The notes under the pieces: model-generated
The model's input: the letters and a program-made list of their open reading frames with translations, nothing else
Told to the model about the DNA's origin: nothing
The model's database searches: none
Source of the DNA: Anabaena azotica FACHB-119
GTDB taxonomy: Bacteria; Cyanobacteriota; Cyanobacteriia; Cyanobacteriales; Nostocaceae
Direction of reading: 5' to 3'
DNA length: 64,000 bases
Assembly (NCBI RefSeq): GCF_014697625.1
Contig: NZ_JACJSG010000034.1
Span: 25,109-89,108 of the forward strand
Translations under genes and position numbers: made by a program
Shown here: one piece after another, positions 27,132 through 36,963 of the stretch
How positions within the stretch are numbered: position 1 is the first letter of the stretch
Layout of the letters: every line of letters starts with the position of its first letter

Positions 27132-28520
27132 ATGAGAAATTCATTTTATAGCGAAAAAGTTTATCCCTTTCTCTTGTCCGCTTATCGATGGTATTTACGC
27201 ACTCCAGAGCGTTCTTTAGAAGAAGCCTATAGAGCAGCATTAAACATTAGAGCTTTAGAAAATGAACATTTTAATGGTAACAAAATAGACTTAAATTCTC
27301 CCATCTACAGTAATAGTGTGATGGATTATTTCGAGGCTGACTTAGCCCAACAATTGAAGATAGCTAGAATGCGGCTAACTGAATTTCGCTTCAGCCGTTG
27401 GTTTTCTAATGAATCCAATCAAAAAGCTGCTCGGAAAGCGGGTATAGAGTATGCCAGTCAGGCTACTATCTTAGAAAAATTAAAATTTATTGATGATATA
27501 ATTTCTAAATATACCATTGCTGATAGTGAAATTGCACCATCTGAAGTTTCAGCAGTAACGGTTAAGGAAAATAACTCAACCTTGCCTAACGATCAGTCAC
27601 TCACCTATACTGTAAAAACTAATGAAATTGATAAGAATAATTTAGTCGAGCGGATTTATACGCCAACATCACCTCCACAAGTAGTGAGGAGAACAGAACA
27701 AAACAAAAGACCAAAGGGTAAAGCCGATACAACAGGTGTTTTGCCACGTTCTATCTTGAGTACCATCGGACGTTTACAAATTGAATTAGACCCCAATGCC
27801 GAAAAAGATGTTGTGAATAATTTTCGGCAAGCTCAAAAAAGAAGTATCATATCCATTAGATTTATATTACTACTAATTATAGTACCTCTTTTAACCCATC
27901 AGTTATCAAAAGCTTTACTAGTTGGGCCAATTATTGACCGTTTTAAAACTCCACAGACACAGCAGATATTTTTAAATTCGGAAATGGAGGAAGAAGCCTT
28001 AACAAATTTGCATAGGTTTGAAGAAAGGCTAAAATTTGAAAGCCTAATTAGTAATGCACCACCTCTTTCTGCTGAAGCCATAGAAACTGAGGTAAAAAGA
28101 AGAGCAGAAGAAATCGCCACTGAGTTTCGCCGTGAAAGTACGAATGCAATTAAAAATGTTTTTGCTGATGTCTTTTCTGTGGGTGCATTTATCTGGTTAC
28201 TACTTGTCAGCAAGCCTTCTATCATGGTACTTAAAGAATTTTTTGATAATGTCGTCTATGGCTTGAGTGATAGCGCCAAAGCATTTATCATTATTTTGTT
28301 TACTGATGTATTCGTAGGATTTCACTCTCCTCATGGCTGGGAAGTAATTTTAGAAGGTTTATCTCGCCACTGGGGACTACCAGCCAATAGAGATTTTATC
28401 TTTTTATTCATTGCTACTTTCCCTGTAATTTTGGACACTATATTTAAATACTGGATTTTCCGCTATCTCAATCGTATATCTCCTTCCGCCGTTGCTACTT
28501 ATCGCAATATGAATGAGTAA
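27132..28520 (+). CDS. pxcA: Proton extrusion protein PxcA (CemA homologue)
   Basis: PxcA is needed for light-induced proton release by cyanobacterial cells and is related to chloroplast CemA. The 462-residue protein begins RNSFYSEKVYPFLLSAYRWY, the family's N-terminal signature, followed by a variable soluble region to about residue 230. The C-terminal part is the CemA domain with about four membrane segments (near 240-260, 350-370, 390-410 and 430-450) and motifs SIRFILLLIIVPLLTHQLSK and FVGFHSPHGWE. It probably lies in the plasma membrane. A palindrome follows the stop. Confidence 0.95.
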   Translation: MRNSFYSEKVYPFLLSAYRWYLRTPERSLEEAYRAALNIRALENEHFNGNKIDLNSPIYSNSVMDYFEADLAQQLKIARMRLTEFRFSRWFSNESNQKAARKAGIEYASQATILEKLKFIDDIISKYTIADSEIAPSEVSAVTVKENNSTLPNDQSLTYTVKTNEIDKNNLVERIYTPTSPPQVVRRTEQNKRPKGKADTTGVLPRSILSTIGRLQIELDPNAEKDVVNNFRQAQKRSIISIRFILLLIIVPLLTHQLSKALLVGPIIDRFKTPQTQQIFLNSEMEEEALTNLHRFEERLKFESLISNAPPLSAEAIETEVKRRAEEIATEFRRESTNAIKNVFADVFSVGAFIWLLLVSKPSIMVLKEFFDNVVYGLSDSAKAFIIILFTDVFVGFHSPHGWEVILEGLSRHWGLPANRDFIFLFIATFPVILDTIFKYWIFRYLNRISPSAVATYRNMNE

Positions 28521-28563
28521 ATTAAAATTGCTGTTGCGACTACATATGCTACCTAAAAGATTT

Positions 28564-28588
28564 ATGTGGGTGACTTAGTCACCCACAT
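28564..28588 (+). terminator. Perfect palindrome downstream of pxcA, possible terminator
   Basis: ATGTGGGTGAC and GTCACCCACAT form a perfect 11-bp stem with a TTA loop. No T-run follows, so it may be a terminator, an mRNA-stabilising stem or a small repeat. The remaining DNA up to 29067 is AT-rich with one HIP1 site near 28830, and no gene is seen in it. Confidence 0.5.
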
Positions 28589-29067
28589 ACTCAAGAGTTT
28601 TGTAAATATCGTCTTACTTGATCAAAAAATAGTAAATATTAAGTAGTGGCGTGGCAAGGCTAAAATATGCGTAAGTCTTGACTTAGATACTTTACCGCAG
28701 ACATTGGATGGTATCTTGCACCAGTTCCTTCCACTCGAAAATCACAGCCGAAAACCCTGATGATGATTTTTTCTTAACTGTCCCGAAAATTTGCTTAACT
28801 GTCTTAACTGTCCTTGCATATTGAAGGGCGATCGCTAGATGATACAAGCATGGTCTCCAAAAAACCCTCTAGCCTCAGATCCACTCTTCTTCCATAAGAT
28901 GGTCTAAATAAATAATAGCAACATTCAGGGAGTAAAAAAGATGACAAGTGCGACTCAAGTCACAACAAATATTACATATACTGTATAAAAATTTATAAAA
29001 TTCCTGGTTATTCAAGACAAAAAAGTATTAAATCTAATTCTTAAAGATATCAGTTTATTTATAGTAT

Positions 29068-31065
29068 ATGCAAACCCAAGTTGTTCAAGAGCGATCCTCA
29101 ACAAATCTTTTTTCAGATTTTATTCAATTTTGGGAAGATGTAAAAGCGATCGCTGCACCTTACTGGTATCCCAATTCGGTAACTGAAAGAGCATTTTCCG
29201 ACGTTATCCGCGCTTGGGGAATGCTTATCTTACTATTATTGCTAATTTTCAGTCTGGTCGGTGCAACTGCTTTTAACACTTTTATTTATCGCTACTTAAT
29301 CGATGTCATTATTCAAGAAAAAGATGTTTCTAAATTTACTTATACCATAGCAATTTATGCTGTGGGGCTTGTTTTAGTCACATTCTTAATTGGATTTACT
29401 AGAGCAGTGAGGAGACAAATTTCTCTTGACTGGTATAAATGGCTTGATAATCTGATTTTAGAGAAATATTTGCACAAGCGGGCTTATTATAAAATTAATT
29501 TCCAAAGTGAGATTGATAACCCAGACCAACGTTTAGCTCAAGAAATTGAGCCAATTACTTATAATTCTCTAACTTTTTTAGCTAGTTTACTAGAAAAACT
29601 GCTAGCAATGTTGGCTTTTTTAGTAATTATCTGGTCAATTTCTCAAAAGATAGCTATAGGTTTAATTGTATATACAATTATATGTAATTTTATTGCAATT
29701 TACTTAACTCAAGAAATAATTAATATTAATCAGGATGAACTCGAATCTAAAGGGGATTATAGCTACTCTCTCACTCATGTTCGCAATCATGCCGAATCCA
29801 TCGCTTTTTATCAAGGAGAAAAACAAGAACTGAATATAATTAAACGCCGATTTCTGATTCTGATCAAAAATATGCAGCGTCGAATTGATTGGGAAAGAAA
29901 TCAGGCAATTTTCAACAGAGGATATCGAGCGGCGATAGAAATTGGTATGCTCTTGGTACTCGCACCCTTATATATGAGAGGTGAGATTGATTTTGGACAA
30001 GTGGGACAAGCTACTACAGCTAGCTATCAGTTTGCTACGGCTTTAGAAGAATTATTACGTGAATTTAGTACTTCTGGGCGATTTTCTAGTCATGCTCAAC
30101 GTTTATCTGAGTTTACAGATGCTTTGGAAGAAGTAACTAAACAACCCGCAAATGTTAGTACTATTAAAACAATAGAAAATCATCAATTGGCTTTTGAGAA
30201 TGTCACCCTACAAACACCCAATTATGAACAGGTAATTGTCGAAAATTTGTCAGTCAGTGTTCAGCCTGGAGAAGGTTTATTAATTGTAGGGCCAAGTGGT
30301 CGAGGTAAAAGTTCTTTGTTGAGAGCGATCGCAGGTTTGTGGGATGCTGGAACAGGTAGGTTGCTGCGTCCTCCCCTAGAAGATGTGTTATTCTTACCCC
30401 AGCGTCCTTACATCATTTTGGGAACCTTACGCGAACAGTTACTCTACCCCAAAACTAATCGTCAAATGAGCGACGCAGAACTCAGAGATATTTTGCAACA
30501 AGTCAACCTACAAAACTTGCTAATTCGCTCTGAAGGCTTTGATACTGAAGTGAGTTGGGAAACTATATTATCGCTGGGAGAACAACAACGTCTTGCTTTT
30601 GCACGACTGTTAATTACTCATCCCCAATTCACCATTTTAGATGAAGCCACAAGTGCTTTAGATTTAAGGAATGAAGCAAATTTATATCAACAGTTACAAC
30701 AGACAAGAACAACGTTTATTAGTGCTGGTCATAGAGAAAGTTTACTTAACTATCATCAATGGGTTTTGGAACTTTCACAAGACTCTAGTTGGCGACTTAT
30801 GACTGTGCAAGATTATCGAAACCAAAGAAATATAAATACTCAAACCACACCTAATAATGAACCTTCAAGTCAAACACAAATCTTGACGGAAACCAGCATA
30901 AATGTAGGTCTTTCTCATAAAGAAATGAGCCAATTAACTAACTATTCCATTAGTACTGTTAGAAGTAAGGCTAGTAAAGGAGAAACTATCACTACTAGGG
31001 ATGGCTTGACTTACCGCTATGACAAGAACCCCACTGTGTTGAAATGGCTGAGGATTGAAAGTTAA
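29068..31065 (+). CDS. ABC transporter, fused permease and ATPase (SbmA/ABCD-like)
   Basis: A 665-residue half-transporter. The N-terminal part has an ABC transmembrane domain with about six helices (about 50-330), including DVIRAWGMLILLLLLIFSL and LIGFTRAVRRQISLDWYKWL, like YddA/BacA-type and peroxisomal ABCD-type transporters. The ATPase part has Walker A GPSGRGKS near 408-415, the signature variant SLGEQQRLAFARLL, and Walker B FTILDEATSALD. The last 60 residues (LSHKEMSQLTNYSISTVRSK) look like an added helix-turn-helix-like tail. The substrate is unknown. Confidence 0.88.
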   Translation: MQTQVVQERSSTNLFSDFIQFWEDVKAIAAPYWYPNSVTERAFSDVIRAWGMLILLLLLIFSLVGATAFNTFIYRYLIDVIIQEKDVSKFTYTIAIYAVGLVLVTFLIGFTRAVRRQISLDWYKWLDNLILEKYLHKRAYYKINFQSEIDNPDQRLAQEIEPITYNSLTFLASLLEKLLAMLAFLVIIWSISQKIAIGLIVYTIICNFIAIYLTQEIININQDELESKGDYSYSLTHVRNHAESIAFYQGEKQELNIIKRRFLILIKNMQRRIDWERNQAIFNRGYRAAIEIGMLLVLAPLYMRGEIDFGQVGQATTASYQFATALEELLREFSTSGRFSSHAQRLSEFTDALEEVTKQPANVSTIKTIENHQLAFENVTLQTPNYEQVIVENLSVSVQPGEGLLIVGPSGRGKSSLLRAIAGLWDAGTGRLLRPPLEDVLFLPQRPYIILGTLREQLLYPKTNRQMSDAELRDILQQVNLQNLLIRSEGFDTEVSWETILSLGEQQRLAFARLLITHPQFTILDEATSALDLRNEANLYQQLQQTRTTFISAGHRESLLNYHQWVLELSQDSSWRLMTVQDYRNQRNINTQTTPNNEPSSQTQILTETSINVGLSHKEMSQLTNYSISTVRSKASKGETITTRDGLTYRYDKNPTVLKWLRIES

Positions 31066-31185
31066 GCAGGTACAGTACATTTTATTTGAGTGAGGTACAC
31101 AAGGGCGGGCAAGATGCCCACCCCACAAGAATTTTACAATTTATATCTGTACCTCATTTACCAGCAATTCGCTGTAAGAATTATA

Positions 31186-31595
31186 GGACTTACGCAAGTG
31201 TCATCATCAAACTAACTCTAGGGTGCGTCAGCCCCAACCATCTCGTACAAATTCAAGGATTTTCCACATCTGACAAACCCTACTGGCGTGACCGGACTAA
31301 TTTTGTGCATTAGCAAACTCTTGTGGGATGGGCATCTTGCCCGTCCAGTGCAGGCAAGATGCTTACACCACAAGAGTTATATTTAGGACTTACGCATGAA
31401 AACGAAAAATCAAGGGTTTGAACAAGGGTATAGGGGTATAGGGGTGTAGGGGGGTAAGCCTTCAAAACCTACACCCTTACACCCTTACACCCTTACACCC
31501 AGTCTTAACAGATAACATTGGTGCGTAAGTCCTGATATTTATGCAACCTTTTAGCCTAGACAAGCCACTCCTATTGTGCCAGTTGCATAAGTCCT
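31186..31595. mobile_element. MITE interrupted by other repeats (nested)
   Basis: The left end GGACTTACGCAAGTGTCATC at 31186 and its first 90 bases match the intact element at 32216-32337. Its right end, GTGCCAGTTGCATAAGTCCT, lies only at 31576-31595. Between them is about 300 bp of other repeat DNA, including a second element at 31386-31532. This is best read as one MITE split by later insertions. Confidence 0.65.
31386..31532. mobile_element. MITE-like element with GGACTTACGCA ends
   Basis: GGACTTACGCA (31386-31396) and TGCGTAAGTCC (31522-31532) are perfect inverted ends. The core contains GGGTATAGGGGTGTAGGGG and the complementary CTACACCCTTACACCC runs, so the element can fold on itself. 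A diverged copy starts at 55835. There is no ORF. Confidence 0.8.
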
Positions 31596-31824
31596 GAGTA
31601 AAATAAGCTGAAACCTTCTTCCCTCTCCGCAGTTGCTCCACTTGGGCAAAGCCCTACGTTCCTGTCACTGCTCTCTACCTCCTACCTTAAACTATACTTA
31701 TTTGCCAGATAGATTAGAACACTAACTAACCATTACAGATAACATAAAACTTTTCATTCTGTAACCTGTTACCTTTAACCTGTCCCCTACAATATCTCAA
31801 AGTTGCCTACGAGGTGATATTCAA

Positions 31825-32211
31825 ATGCCAAAATGGAAAGTAGTAACAGAATTTTCATTTAATAGCGCTCACTACATTAAAGATTACAATGGCCCCTGCG
31901 GTCGGATGCACGGTCATAATTATCAAGTCCGTATTGAAGCATCATCAACAGAACTGCACTCTTCTCAGTATTGTCCACATCCTGTTATGGTAGCTGACTT
32001 TAGAACCTTACGTTGGGCTAAACAAGATGTTACCAAAGGAGGGCTAGACCACGGGATTTTAAATGAAGTCATGCCTCCTGAATATGAAACAACTGCGGAA
32101 ATGATTGCTAAGTATATTTATGATGAAACAAAGAAACGAGTACCACCAAATGTACAATTAAAAGTTCATGTTTCGGAAACGCCTAATAGCTGGGTAGAAT
32201 ACGAAGACTAA
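31825..32211 (+). CDS. queD: 6-carboxytetrahydropterin synthase (QueD/PTPS family)
   Basis: QueD makes 6-carboxy-5,6,7,8-tetrahydropterin from dihydroneopterin triphosphate on the way to queuosine and other deazapurines; close relatives make tetrahydropterins. The 128-residue protein has the zinc ligands His16 (FNSAHY) and His29/His31 (MHGHNY), the catalytic Cys25 in GPCGRMHG, and DHGILNE with a further active-site His. The C-terminal VHVSETPNSWVEYE carries the substrate-binding Glu. It stands alone between two copies of the same MITE. Confidence 0.92.
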   Translation: MPKWKVVTEFSFNSAHYIKDYNGPCGRMHGHNYQVRIEASSTELHSSQYCPHPVMVADFRTLRWAKQDVTKGGLDHGILNEVMPPEYETTAEMIAKYIYDETKKRVPPNVQLKVHVSETPNSWVEYED

Positions 32212-32215
32212 AATA

Positions 32216-32337
32216 GGACTTACGCAAGTGTCATCATCACACTAACTTTAGGGTGCGTCAGCCCCAATAATTTCTTACAGATTCAAGGATTTTCCACATC
32301 TGACGCACCCTACCCCAAGTGCCAGTTGCGTAATTCC
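32216..32337. mobile_element. Intact MITE with GGACTTACGCAA ends
   Basis: The element starts GGACTTACGCAA and ends TTGCGTAATTCC, imperfect inverted ends, with a 122-bp body that also contains GGGTGCGTCAGCCCC and the partner TGACGCACCC. It begins only five bases after the queD stop codon. The rest of the gap to 32792 is AT-rich and holds no gene. Confidence 0.8.
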
Positions 32338-32792
32338 TGTAAAAGTAATATTTCAACAACAATTCAGCTATAATTGTCTTGATTAAGGGTGCATTATTAT
32401 TCATAATGCACTTTTTATTTTTTGCTAATTGTTTTTGGTAATAGATATTTTTCTTAACTATGATAATATTTATGTAGTTAACAATATATAAATAAATGCT
32501 TAATTTTCAGTTCCTTGGGAAATATTAGAAGTTTTAACAAAATTTTATAATTTACATCTTTACACAAAGAATATTTTTTTGATAAGTATTAATCACTAGA
32601 GTCTAATATTTAGAGAAATTAAATTCTGTTAAGAAGTTGATATAGTGAACCAATTCTTAAACTTAATCAAGTTATAAATCGCTATGTAAAGCTTTTAATA
32701 ATACTTGTCTCAGGTTATAGGTTAATCTCGTGATCTGCTGTTGTAATTGTGTAATGTGAAAGTAACTAAGATTAAGATGAAATTGAGGTCTG

Positions 32793-33005
32793 ATGACTCC
32801 TAGAATTCTGCGTCAGCTATGGTCTTTAGTAGAAAACTGCCAAACAAAAACTCTCTTGCAGATGGATGATGCTAGCTTGGTGCAATGGTTAGTAAACCAG
32901 ATGACAACCCAAGCGTTGCTAGAACCCACCGAAACCGATTACTTGGTTGACTATATTCAATCGCGGCTAGCTCTTATACGAGATATGGCTTATGAACGGC
33001 AGTAA
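32793..33005 (+). CDS. Small conserved cyanobacterial protein, unknown function
   Basis: A 70-residue, helical, soluble protein (MTPRILRQLWSLVEN). It has the pattern LLQMDDASLVQWLVNQM and ETDYLVDYIQSRLALIRDMA. I cannot name a family, but the codon use and composition look coding, and the helices are amphipathic. It may be regulated by the AT-rich leader upstream. The neighbours are unrelated (queD and ribD). Confidence 0.7.
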   Translation: MTPRILRQLWSLVENCQTKTLLQMDDASLVQWLVNQMTTQALLEPTETDYLVDYIQSRLALIRDMAYERQ

Positions 33006-33051
33006 ACTAGTCCATAGTCAATGGCGATCGCTATTGGCTATGAACTATAGT

Positions 33052-34239
33052 TTATTGATTTTTGGCGGTTAAATAACCTTCAACTAAGCAATCAGAACCA
33101 ACGACACGCCAACGTACACGTTCTAAAAGTAGAGCCTGTGTCATGGTATCAAATCCCAAATCACCTACAGGTGTTGGTGCATGGCTACCACCGATGATTT
33201 TCGGGGCAATAAAAGCTAGTATTTTTTGTACCGCACCACCAGCGATCGCACTAGCAGCCAGAGTACCACCACACTCCCACAATACGCTACAAAAACCGCG
33301 ATCGTATAAGTGAGACATCACAGCATCCGGTGTCAGCGATGGTAACTCCATCACCTCCACACCCTTTTGCTGCAAAAATTTCTGAAACTCTGGGTTAGCA
33401 CCCACTTGAGTCAAAACCAAAGTCGGAGCCTGGGCTGTATCCCACAGACGAGCATCGGTTGGCAAATCAAGCTGACGACTCATCACCACCCGCAAAGGAT
33501 TATTTACCCCCTCCTGATGGCTAGTCAAGTAAGGATTATCTAGCCGTACTGTATTACCGCCCACAATTACCGCATCACAACCAGCCCGGAGTTGATGAAC
33601 TTCACCACGAGCCGAAGGATTTGTTACCCAAGCACTATGACCAGAATTAGTAGCGATTTTACCATCCAACGTCATAGCATATTTCAAAATACCAAAAGGG
33701 CGCTTATAAAGGATACGATGTACAAAACCTTCATTTAGCTGCTCACAGGCTGCCGTTTCCACACCTACCAACACCTCCACCCCAGCCGCACGTAAACGAG
33801 CAATACCACCACCTGCAACCAGTGGGTTGGGGTCAACCATACCCACCACCACCTTAGCCACACCAGCCGCAATTAACCCTTCCGAACAAGGGGGAGTGCG
33901 TCCATAATGATTACAAGGTTCCAGGTTCACATATACCGTAGCCCCACGCGCCCGTTCGCCAGCCGCTCTCAGGGCAAAAACTTCGGCATGAGGCTCACCT
34001 GCGCGGGGATGAAACCCTTCCCCCACAATTTCCCCATCCTGAACAACTACCGAACCCACCAACGGGTTAGGCGAAGTCCGTCCTAAAGCACGACGCGCCA
34101 GTTCTAAACACCGTTGCATCATGCGGACATCAAAATCACTTGCAACCCCCTGTGCTGATGCCTGTGTTGAGGGTTCATGTTGCTGAATATTATTAGGTTG
34201 GGATGCACCTGCTTGAGCTACCACTGGAAATTTATCCAT
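33052..34239 (-). CDS. ribD: Bifunctional riboflavin deaminase/reductase
   Basis: RibD performs two steps of riboflavin synthesis: deamination of the pyrimidine, then reduction of the ribose side chain. The deaminase domain (from MMQRCLELARRALGRTSPNP) has the zinc motif PHAEVFAL with HAE, and PCNHYGRTPPC with two Cys ligands. The reductase domain has LKYAMTLDGKIATNSGHSAW and DAVIVGGNTVRLDNP. The first in-frame codon of the longer ORF is a TTG at 34317 inside STRR heptamers, so the first ATG (34239) is preferred. About 40 residues still precede the deaminase domain. Confidence 0.93.
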   Translation of the reverse strand: MDKFPVVAQAGASQPNNIQQHEPSTQASAQGVASDFDVRMMQRCLELARRALGRTSPNPLVGSVVVQDGEIVGEGFHPRAGEPHAEVFALRAAGERARGATVYVNLEPCNHYGRTPPCSEGLIAAGVAKVVVGMVDPNPLVAGGGIARLRAAGVEVLVGVETAACEQLNEGFVHRILYKRPFGILKYAMTLDGKIATNSGHSAWVTNPSARGEVHQLRAGCDAVIVGGNTVRLDNPYLTSHQEGVNNPLRVVMSRQLDLPTDARLWDTAQAPTLVLTQVGANPEFQKFLQQKGVEVMELPSLTPDAVMSHLYDRGFCSVLWECGGTLAASAIAGGAVQKILAFIAPKIIGGSHAPTPVGDLGFDTMTQALLLERVRWRVVGSDCLVEGYLTAKNQ

Positions 34240-34310
34240 AATCTTGGAAATTACTGTCAATATTTTGCACGCTAACTGCTCTGATAGCGATATTTCAACA
34301 GTAATATCCT

Positions 34311-34389
34311 TTGTCAATAGTCAACAGTCAATAGTCAATAGTCAATAGTCAACTGATAACTGTCAACTGATAACTGATAACTGTCAACT
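34311..34389. repeat. TCAATAG / TGATAAC heptamer array (STRR)
   Basis: Copies of AGTCAAT and then ACTGATA heptamers fill the gap between mreD and ribD and overlap the longest ORF of ribD. It is a typical STRR and supports choosing the downstream ribD start. Confidence 0.85.
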
Positions 34390-34996
34390 ACCGACTTTCC
34401 GACAGTTTTATCCGCTCCCACCAAAGATTGAGCGGATAATACAGCACAGGGGCCCAAAGACTGCTGAGGATGGCAGAGGCGAGGGCGACACGTTGATAGT
34501 ATGCCCAGATGTATTCGGTTGGGCGATCGCCTGCTAAAATTAGTAATAATGCAAAAATCGTTTCTGCCACAATTGCCATCACAAAAACAATCAAGGCAAT
34601 AGAAATAAAATCTTCTTGAATGAAACGCTGCTTTTGAATTAATCCAGTCAGCAAACCCACCACTCCCAAAGTGATGGCATGGGAAGGTTCAGGTGATGTC
34701 ATCGCATCCTGAAGAAATCCTAAGATAACACCTGCCAAAGCCCCAGCCCATAACGAACGCTTCACACTCCAAGCTACCACCCAAATCAACAGCCAATTAG
34801 GGCCAATTCCTAATAATTCCATCCCAGGTAAGCGGGTTGGCAATAAAAATAAACATAACAACACAGAGCCAAGCGTTATTCCCGAATCGAGTAGGTGAAG
34901 TAAACCGGGATGCTGACGTAACAAAGAGGTACGCCGTCTGTTAAATCTTCGCTGCGGCCGTTTTGATTTACCATTGAATGATGGTATCTTTATCAT
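34388..34996 (-). CDS. mreD: Rod shape-determining protein MreD
   Basis: MreD is the membrane partner of MreC in the elongasome that directs side-wall peptidoglycan synthesis. The 202-residue protein has five or so hydrophobic segments (for example LLDSGITLGSVLLCLFLLP, GAGVILGFLQDA-like and AIVAETIFALLLILAG). The N-terminus is basic (GKSKRPQRRFNRRR). It is the last gene of mreB-mreC-mreD and starts 9 bases after mreC ends. Confidence 0.93.
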   Translation of the reverse strand: MIKIPSFNGKSKRPQRRFNRRRTSLLRQHPGLLHLLDSGITLGSVLLCLFLLPTRLPGMELLGIGPNWLLIWVVAWSVKRSLWAGALAGVILGFLQDAMTSPEPSHAITLGVVGLLTGLIQKQRFIQEDFISIALIVFVMAIVAETIFALLLILAGDRPTEYIWAYYQRVALASAILSSLWAPVLYYPLNLWWERIKLSESR

Positions 34997-35005
34997 CGTG
35001 AAAAT

Positions 35006-35824
35006 CTAATTGGATTTTTGTGATTCTGGGTTAGTTGGTTGTTTTTCTGGCTCTGGGTTTGTTGGCTTGGGATATACAGCCACCCAATCTAGAGAACTAA
35101 TAGCCGGAAAAAGCTCAATTTTGGCAATAGATGCTGGTAGTTTCTTCAAATCCAATGACTTAATTCTGCCAACTGGCAAACCTGCGGGGAATCTTTGGCT
35201 ATACATCGATGTAGAAACCAAATCCCCCACCTTCACATTCGGCACTTTTTCATAAAATTCCAGCACAGCTTCTGAAGAAGAATCTCCCCGGAGAACACCT
35301 TTAGCTGAAGTGCGGCTAATAGTCACACCAACTTGACTTTTGAGGTCACTAACTAACAAGATGCGGCTAGTGTTAGGTGTCACACTATCCACCAAACCAA
35401 CTAGTCCTCCCTCAGCTTTAACAATGTAACCTTCTTTAATCCCGGAATTTGCACCCCTGTTAATAGTTACCTGTTGCCACCAATGGTCAGCGCTGCGTCC
35501 TATCACCCGCGCCGGAACGGGACGTGAAGCCAGTGGTTCTTGTTGAACGTAGCCTAATAAATCTTGTAGCTTTTTATTTTGACTTTCTAACTCGGTGATG
35601 CGCGTTTGCATTTCCAAAAATTGGGCAGACTTGAGACGTTCTTCCTGACGTTCCTCCAAACTCGGCCCGGTCTGCAACATTTGCAGAGGACGGGTAATAA
35701 CTTGGTAGGCTTCCAACAAAAACCCGCCTTGAGTCTGACGCAACACCCAAGCACCACCAATTGCCAACCCTAATAAACCAACTTGTAAGGCTTTCCGGCC
35801 CCACCAACGACGTACAGTAACCAT
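35006..35824 (-). CDS. mreC: Rod shape-determining protein MreC
   Basis: MreC bridges the cytoplasmic MreB filament and the periplasmic wall synthases. The 272-residue protein has an N-terminal signal anchor (about 13-30), a coiled coil (about 55-95, with EERQEERLKSAQFLEMQTRI), and a periplasmic beta domain with GANSGIKEGYIV and VTPNTSRILLVSD. The C-terminal tail is polar and repetitive (NPEPEKQPTNPESQK). It is the middle gene of the mreBCD operon. Confidence 0.95.
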   Translation of the reverse strand: MVTVRRWWGRKALQVGLLGLAIGGAWVLRQTQGGFLLEAYQVITRPLQMLQTGPSLEERQEERLKSAQFLEMQTRITELESQNKKLQDLLGYVQQEPLASRPVPARVIGRSADHWWQQVTINRGANSGIKEGYIVKAEGGLVGLVDSVTPNTSRILLVSDLKSQVGVTISRTSAKGVLRGDSSSEAVLEFYEKVPNVKVGDLVSTSMYSQRFPAGLPVGRIKSLDLKKLPASIAKIELFPAISSLDWVAVYPKPTNPEPEKQPTNPESQKSN

Positions 35825-35919
35825 TTATACCTATTTTTAAATATAGAAGATACTGGATTCTATTTATTATGAAACCCAAATTGCTGTCAAATAGAACCCA
35901 ATATCCCAAAATTTTTTTC

Positions 35920-36963
35920 CTACATATTTCGAGAACGTGCGCTAAAGACTCTCTCTAGCTGTTTAAAGTTCTCCAACACACGACCTGTTCCCAGAACAAC
36001 GCAACTGAGAGGATCGGCGGCGATGTGGGTAACGATACCTGTTTCATGACTGATTAAAGTATCGATACCTTTAAGCAAAGCACCACCACCAGCTAGCATG
36101 ATACCTCGATCAATAATGTCGGCGGCTAGTTCAGGCGGTGTCCGTTCTAAAGTCCGTTTCACCGCTTCCACAATCACAGATAAAGGTTCCATCATACTCT
36201 CACGAATTTCTGGGCCTTTAATAGTGACAGTTCTGGGTAAGCCCGAAAGCAAGTGTAAACCCCGAACTTCCATCATCAAGTCATCATCATCATGGGTGGG
36301 ATAGGCTGAACCCATACGAATCTTAATGTCTTCCGCAGTCCGTTCGCCAATCACTAAGTTATGAACTTTCTTCATATACATAATGATGGACTCGGTTAAT
36401 TCATCCCCAGCAATACGTACTGATTCGCTTAACACAGTACCTTGGAGACTTAACACGGCAACTTCCGTAGTTCCGCCACCAATATCAATAATCATGTTAC
36501 CAGTAGGTTCCGCCACTGGTAAGCCAGCGCCGATCGCAGCTGCTACTGGTTCATCAATTAAATATACTTCCCTAGCGCCAGCTTGCGCCGCCGCATCCAT
36601 CACAGCACGTCTTTCTACCCCAGTCACACCACTGGGAATCCCAATCACAATTCGGGGTAAGATTAAAGACCTGCCCTCATTGACCCTTTGAATAAAGCTT
36701 TTCAGCATCAGTTCCGCCGTATCAAAGTCAGCGATGACCCCATCCCGCAAAGGACGCAAAGCAATCACATTCTCTGGAGTACGACCCAGCATTTTTTTCG
36801 CCTCTTCCCCCACCGCCAAAGCTACCTTTTCATTTTGGTCGATAGCTACTACAGAAGGTTCTTGCAGAACAATACCTTTACCAGAAACATACACGAGGGT
36901 ATTTGCTGTACCGAGGTCGATACCCATATCCCACGATGAACGAAAGTTCCTAAACAGCCCCAC
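35920..36963 (-). CDS. mreB: Rod shape-determining protein MreB
   Basis: MreB is the bacterial actin that orients cell-wall growth. The 347-residue protein has the actin-fold phosphate motifs DMGIDLGTANTLVYV near the N-terminus, MIIDIGGGTTEVAVLSL, and the adenosine motif MLAGGGALLKG. The start codon is GTG, giving MGLFRNFRSSWDMG. It is the promoter-proximal gene of mreBCD and is transcribed divergently from ssb. Confidence 0.97.
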   Translation of the reverse strand: MGLFRNFRSSWDMGIDLGTANTLVYVSGKGIVLQEPSVVAIDQNEKVALAVGEEAKKMLGRTPENVIALRPLRDGVIADFDTAELMLKSFIQRVNEGRSLILPRIVIGIPSGVTGVERRAVMDAAAQAGAREVYLIDEPVAAAIGAGLPVAEPTGNMIIDIGGGTTEVAVLSLQGTVLSESVRIAGDELTESIIMYMKKVHNLVIGERTAEDIKIRMGSAYPTHDDDDLMMEVRGLHLLSGLPRTVTIKGPEIRESMMEPLSVIVEAVKRTLERTPPELAADIIDRGIMLAGGGALLKGIDTLISHETGIVTHIAADPLSCVVLGTGRVLENFKQLERVFSARSRNM

